A DNA stretch of 7,508 bases from UBA3910 sp964626065 (GTDB lineage Bacteria; Bacillota; Limnochordia; Darwinibacteriales; Darwinibacteriaceae): NCBI GenBank assembly GCA_964626065.1, contig CAZVDE010000065.1:1-7508 (forward strand). Reading direction: 5' to 3'. Under the pieces are notes generated by a model. It saw only the letters and a list, made by a program, of their open reading frames with translations. It made no database searches and was not told where the DNA came from. Both the position numbers and the translations under genes were made by a program. How positions within the stretch are numbered: position 1 is the stretch's first letter; every line of letters starts with the position of its first letter. Below, one piece after another: positions 4,730 to 7,508 of the stretch.

Positions 4730-7508
4730 ATGAGATTATACTTGGAAGAACTCTGTGAAAACGTATCCTATGAGGCCTTGGGCGAATGGACCGTACCCAA
4801 TATTTCCAGGTTTTCGCATAATAAAACCCTGTTTCATTATCAAATCGATGCTATGAAAAACGCGGCAAAGGTGCTTTATCACTACTTCAACGCGGAGAAC
4901 GGAAAACAGACGTTTTATGCCGAATGCACCGAGCGCGGCATGCCGAGCGGCGCCTTTAGAGTCCAAAAGTTTGCCAGGCCGATTGACCGGACGCGGGGTT
5001 TGGTAGATGTGAGATACTCGTTTTTGAGAAATTACTTTCAACCGGTGGAAACTGATAACGATGGATTTATACCCGGTAACAGTTTCTTTAATAGAATGGC
5101 CTTCTGGATGGCCACCGGCAGTGGAAAGTCGCTGGTTATCATTAAGATGATTGAATATCTATATTATTTGCAGGCCCGAGATTTGATACCAAAAAAGGAC
5201 ATAATGCTCCTGCTGCCTCGAGAACACCTAATTACGCAGTTTAAACAGGAAATTCAAAATTATAACCTCTATGCTGATGTCCCCATTGAACTTATAAACC
5301 TATTAGATTACGAAGAAGATCAACGCACCCCGACCCTGTTGAATGTTTTTAGGGTGTATTACTACAGAAGTGATCTTGTTAGGGATGAAAGAAAGACTGT
5401 CGAGCTCGATTTTAGGGATTATGACAATAAGGGCGATTGGTACATTTTCTTAGACGAAGCCCACCGCGGGGAGACGGGGGCTTCAAAGCTGCAGGATTAT
5501 GTCAGCATACTGTCGCGCAATGGGTTTTTATTCAATTTTTCCGCCACTTTCGTGGATGCCATAGATTTTGCAACGACCGGCTATAACTTTAATCTAGAAC
5601 GATTTATCGGGGCGGGGTATGGGAAAAACATATACTTGGCCGATTCTTATTTTGATTTTAAAAAAGATCGGGATGATTTTAATGAGCGGGAGAAGCAAAG
5701 GCAGGTGCTGAAGTCGCTTATGACGTTAGCAATGCTAAAAATAGCAAGAAAAGAGTGCACATACCACACTCCACTGATGATGACCTTGGTTAATTCGGTC
5801 AATACTGAGGATTCGGATCTCCTTTTGTTTTTTGAGAAAATAGAGGAGATAGCCGGCGGTAAAATGGACAACGATTTATTCGAAGAGTCCAAACAGGAAT
5901 TGATGCGGGATTTTGGGAATCCGGAATATGTTTTTGGCAGGGAAAGATTTGGCTTCAGGAGCGAATGGCTTGACGACTTGCGATTAGAAGACATCCTGGT
6001 GAGTGTGTTCAATACAGAAAACCATGGCAAAATTGAAATAATTGAGGGTGAAAAGGGCAAAGAGCTTGTTTTAAAACTAGAGACAACGGATAAGCCGTTT
6101 GCATTAATAAAGATTGGCGCTGCCGATACCTTTCAGAAAGAAAAGTTGGGAAGCAACTACTCATTTGTGTCCGGTTATGAGAGCAGGAACTATTTTGAGC
6201 GGATTAACGATAACGAAGATATAAGTATTTTGCTCGGAAGCAGGGGTTTCTACGAAGGTTGGGACAGTAACAGGCCCAATGTGATTAACTTCATCAACAT
6301 AGGGGGGCGCGACGCCCAAAGGTATGTGGCACAATCCATCGGCAGGGGGGTCAGAATACAGCCCAAAGGCGGTAGGCGACAACGGCTGCCCCTCTCCGAT
6401 CCCGATAAGAATCTGCTCTTGGAAACTCTCTTTATATTTGCAACTGACAAAAGCGGTGTAAAAGCAATCTTGAATACTATTGATGAACAAAAAGCTACAA
6501 ACGAATACGATTTGGCGCTGTCTAAAACGGAAGAACGTGTCTTTGATTTGCTAATCCCGGTTTTCGGTAATTCAGGTGACAGGGCGGATGTTGCCCATTT
6601 CAACATTGCCGAACAGAGCAAAAGCAAGTTCAGACAGTATTTTAACTACTTTGACCAAAATACACTGCTGATAAAAACGGGGCTTGCACTCGATAATTAC
6701 AAGCTGCTGAACGATAAAATAAATGACGAAACCCTATTTCAAACAGATGATAGGAAAGTATACGGCGACATGGCCATGCTGCTGCGGAGAATAACGGAGC
6801 ATGTGGGCATCAAAAACAAGGTTGTCGGCGGGATCAAGGAACTGGAAGACGAGATCATTCATTTTCAGCACATTAAAGTCATTGATATGGGTGAAGATTT
6901 AACACATTTATTGGAAGAGAAAATTCGTCAAGTAAAGGATTTTGAGCAGATAGATAAAAAGCAATTGGCTTCGGATTTCGCCGCTGATCTGATAACTGAA
7001 GCTGAATTCCTAAGACTCTTCAAGGCCGAGGCCGCCACTAGTTTTAAGGATCTTGAAATAGTAAAAATGGCGCAGCATTATTATGTTCCGCTGATCTATT
7101 CAAAAAAGGAAAAAGTTGAATATGTCAGGCGGATTATAGGGGTTGAAAGCGAAGTCAAATTTATCGAAGATCTGATTGATTACCTGCAGGATCACCAACC
7201 GGAAGCCGATTGGATGTTCTCAAAAATTGATGAGAGCCTGGATTATGTCTATATTCCGTATTATAACAGGACAATTAATAGTTACAGCAAGTTTTTCCCG
7301 GACTTTATCTTTTGGATTCACAAGGGGAAAAAATATAAGATAGTCTTTGTGGATCCGAAAGGAACGGCCTACGCGGATTACCAGAACAAAGTGGATGAGT
7401 TTGAGAGAATCTTTACTTTGGATGGACAGCCCAGATCATATTCCTACAAAGATTTCGAAATAACCTTTGATTTGCGGCTTATCACCGATGACATTAACGC
7501 GGTGGGGG
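4730..7508 (+). CDS. res: Type III restriction enzyme subunit (Res), DEAD/DEAH helicase-nuclease, 3' end outside window
   Basis: The frame is open from ATG 4730 to the window edge (926 codons, no stop); the C-terminus is missing. It encodes the ATP-driven DNA-cutting partner of Mod. Superfamily 2 helicase motifs appear in order: a Q-type motif H-Y-Q38-x-D-A, Walker A A128-T-G-S-G-K133-S, Walker B D242-E-A-H245, motif III S271-A-T273, a motif V-like stretch with E-G510-W-D512, and motif VI Q535-S-I-G538-R-G-V-R542. A largely helical linker (about 580-800) leads to the nuclease, where P-D858-F and V-D875-P-K877-G give a PD-(D/E)XK site. Type III Res proteins are usually 900-1000 residues, so only a short tail should be missing. 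All ATPase residues are present, so nothing suggests decay. It sits 4 bases after mod, and the pair acts on DNA in the cytoplasm. A stand-alone DEAD/DEAH repair helicase is unlikely because of the Mod partner and the nuclease motif. Base composition is AT-richer than the nucleotidase, like mod. Confidence 0.92.
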   Translation, partial: MRLYLEELCENVSYEALGEWTVPNISRFSHNKTLFHYQIDAMKNAAKVLYHYFNAENGKQTFYAECTERGMPSGAFRVQKFARPIDRTRGLVDVRYSFLRNYFQPVETDNDGFIPGNSFFNRMAFWMATGSGKSLVIIKMIEYLYYLQARDLIPKKDIMLLLPREHLITQFKQEIQNYNLYADVPIELINLLDYEEDQRTPTLLNVFRVYYYRSDLVRDERKTVELDFRDYDNKGDWYIFLDEAHRGETGASKLQDYVSILSRNGFLFNFSATFVDAIDFATTGYNFNLERFIGAGYGKNIYLADSYFDFKKDRDDFNEREKQRQVLKSLMTLAMLKIARKECTYHTPLMMTLVNSVNTEDSDLLLFFEKIEEIAGGKMDNDLFEESKQELMRDFGNPEYVFGRERFGFRSEWLDDLRLEDILVSVFNTENHGKIEIIEGEKGKELVLKLETTDKPFALIKIGAADTFQKEKLGSNYSFVSGYESRNYFERINDNEDISILLGSRGFYEGWDSNRPNVINFINIGGRDAQRYVAQSIGRGVRIQPKGGRRQRLPLSDPDKNLLLETLFIFATDKSGVKAILNTIDEQKATNEYDLALSKTEERVFDLLIPVFGNSGDRADVAHFNIAEQSKSKFRQYFNYFDQNTLLIKTGLALDNYKLLNDKINDETLFQTDDRKVYGDMAMLLRRITEHVGIKNKVVGGIKELEDEIIHFQHIKVIDMGEDLTHLLEEKIRQVKDFEQIDKKQLASDFAADLITEAEFLRLFKAEAATSFKDLEIVKMAQHYYVPLIYSKKEKVEYVRRIIGVESEVKFIEDLIDYLQDHQPEADWMFSKIDESLDYVYIPYYNRTINSYSKFFPDFIFWIHKGKKYKIVFVDPKGTAYADYQNKVDEFERIFTLDGQPRSYSYKDFEITFDLRLITDDINAVG

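Noticed and set aside
5647..6060. A 137-codon minus-strand open frame inside res
   Set aside because: It lies wholly inside a gene with clear helicase motifs on the other strand. Its protein is low in complexity, rich in Ser, Leu and Phe, as expected from the complement of coding DNA.
2119..7508. Reading the operon as BREX, DISARM or another multi-gene methylation-based defence system
   Set aside because: Neither protein shows the layout of PglX, DrmMII or their partners. A beta-class Mod directly followed by a DEAH helicase with C-terminal PD-(D/E)XK is the type III pattern.

Overview
The window carries three protein genes. On the minus strand is a complete secreted nucleotidase (49-1878). 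Divergent from it, on the plus strand, is a two-gene operon that reads as a type III restriction-modification system: a long DNA methyltransferase (Mod, 2119-4725) followed 4 bases later by a helicase-nuclease (Res, from 4730), which runs off the right edge still open. No tRNA, rRNA, CRISPR array, insertion sequence or simple-sequence repeat tract was seen.

The organism is most likely a Firmicute, probably from the Clostridia. The evidence is a Gram-positive-style signal peptide on a CpdB/YfkN-like nucleotidase, strong G-rich Shine-Dalgarno sites, a GTG start and a compact GC-rich intrinsic terminator. This is inference from style and not a taxonomic match. Hand counts of sample lines give roughly 47-58% G+C in the nucleotidase and mostly 33-53% in the restriction genes, so the operon may have been acquired next to a resident gene.

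Layout: 1-34 is the terminator of the nucleotidase transcript. 49-1878 is the nucleotidase, which acts outside the membrane to salvage phosphate and nucleosides from nucleotides. 1879-2118 is a divergent control region of 240 bases with one reasonable plus-strand promoter. 2119-4725 is Mod, a beta-class N6-adenine-type methyltransferase whose catalytic core occupies only about residues 440-710; before it lie some 430 residues with no function I can name. 4730-7508 is Res, with a full set of superfamily 2 helicase motifs and a C-terminal PD-(D/E)XK nuclease motif.

Working model: Mod recognises and methylates host sites. Mod and Res together bind unmethylated foreign DNA, the Res ATPase drives movement or switching along DNA, and the C-terminal nuclease cuts. 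The most interesting part is the long Mod N-terminus, which is not needed for the methyltransferase fold and could add another activity or a binding surface.
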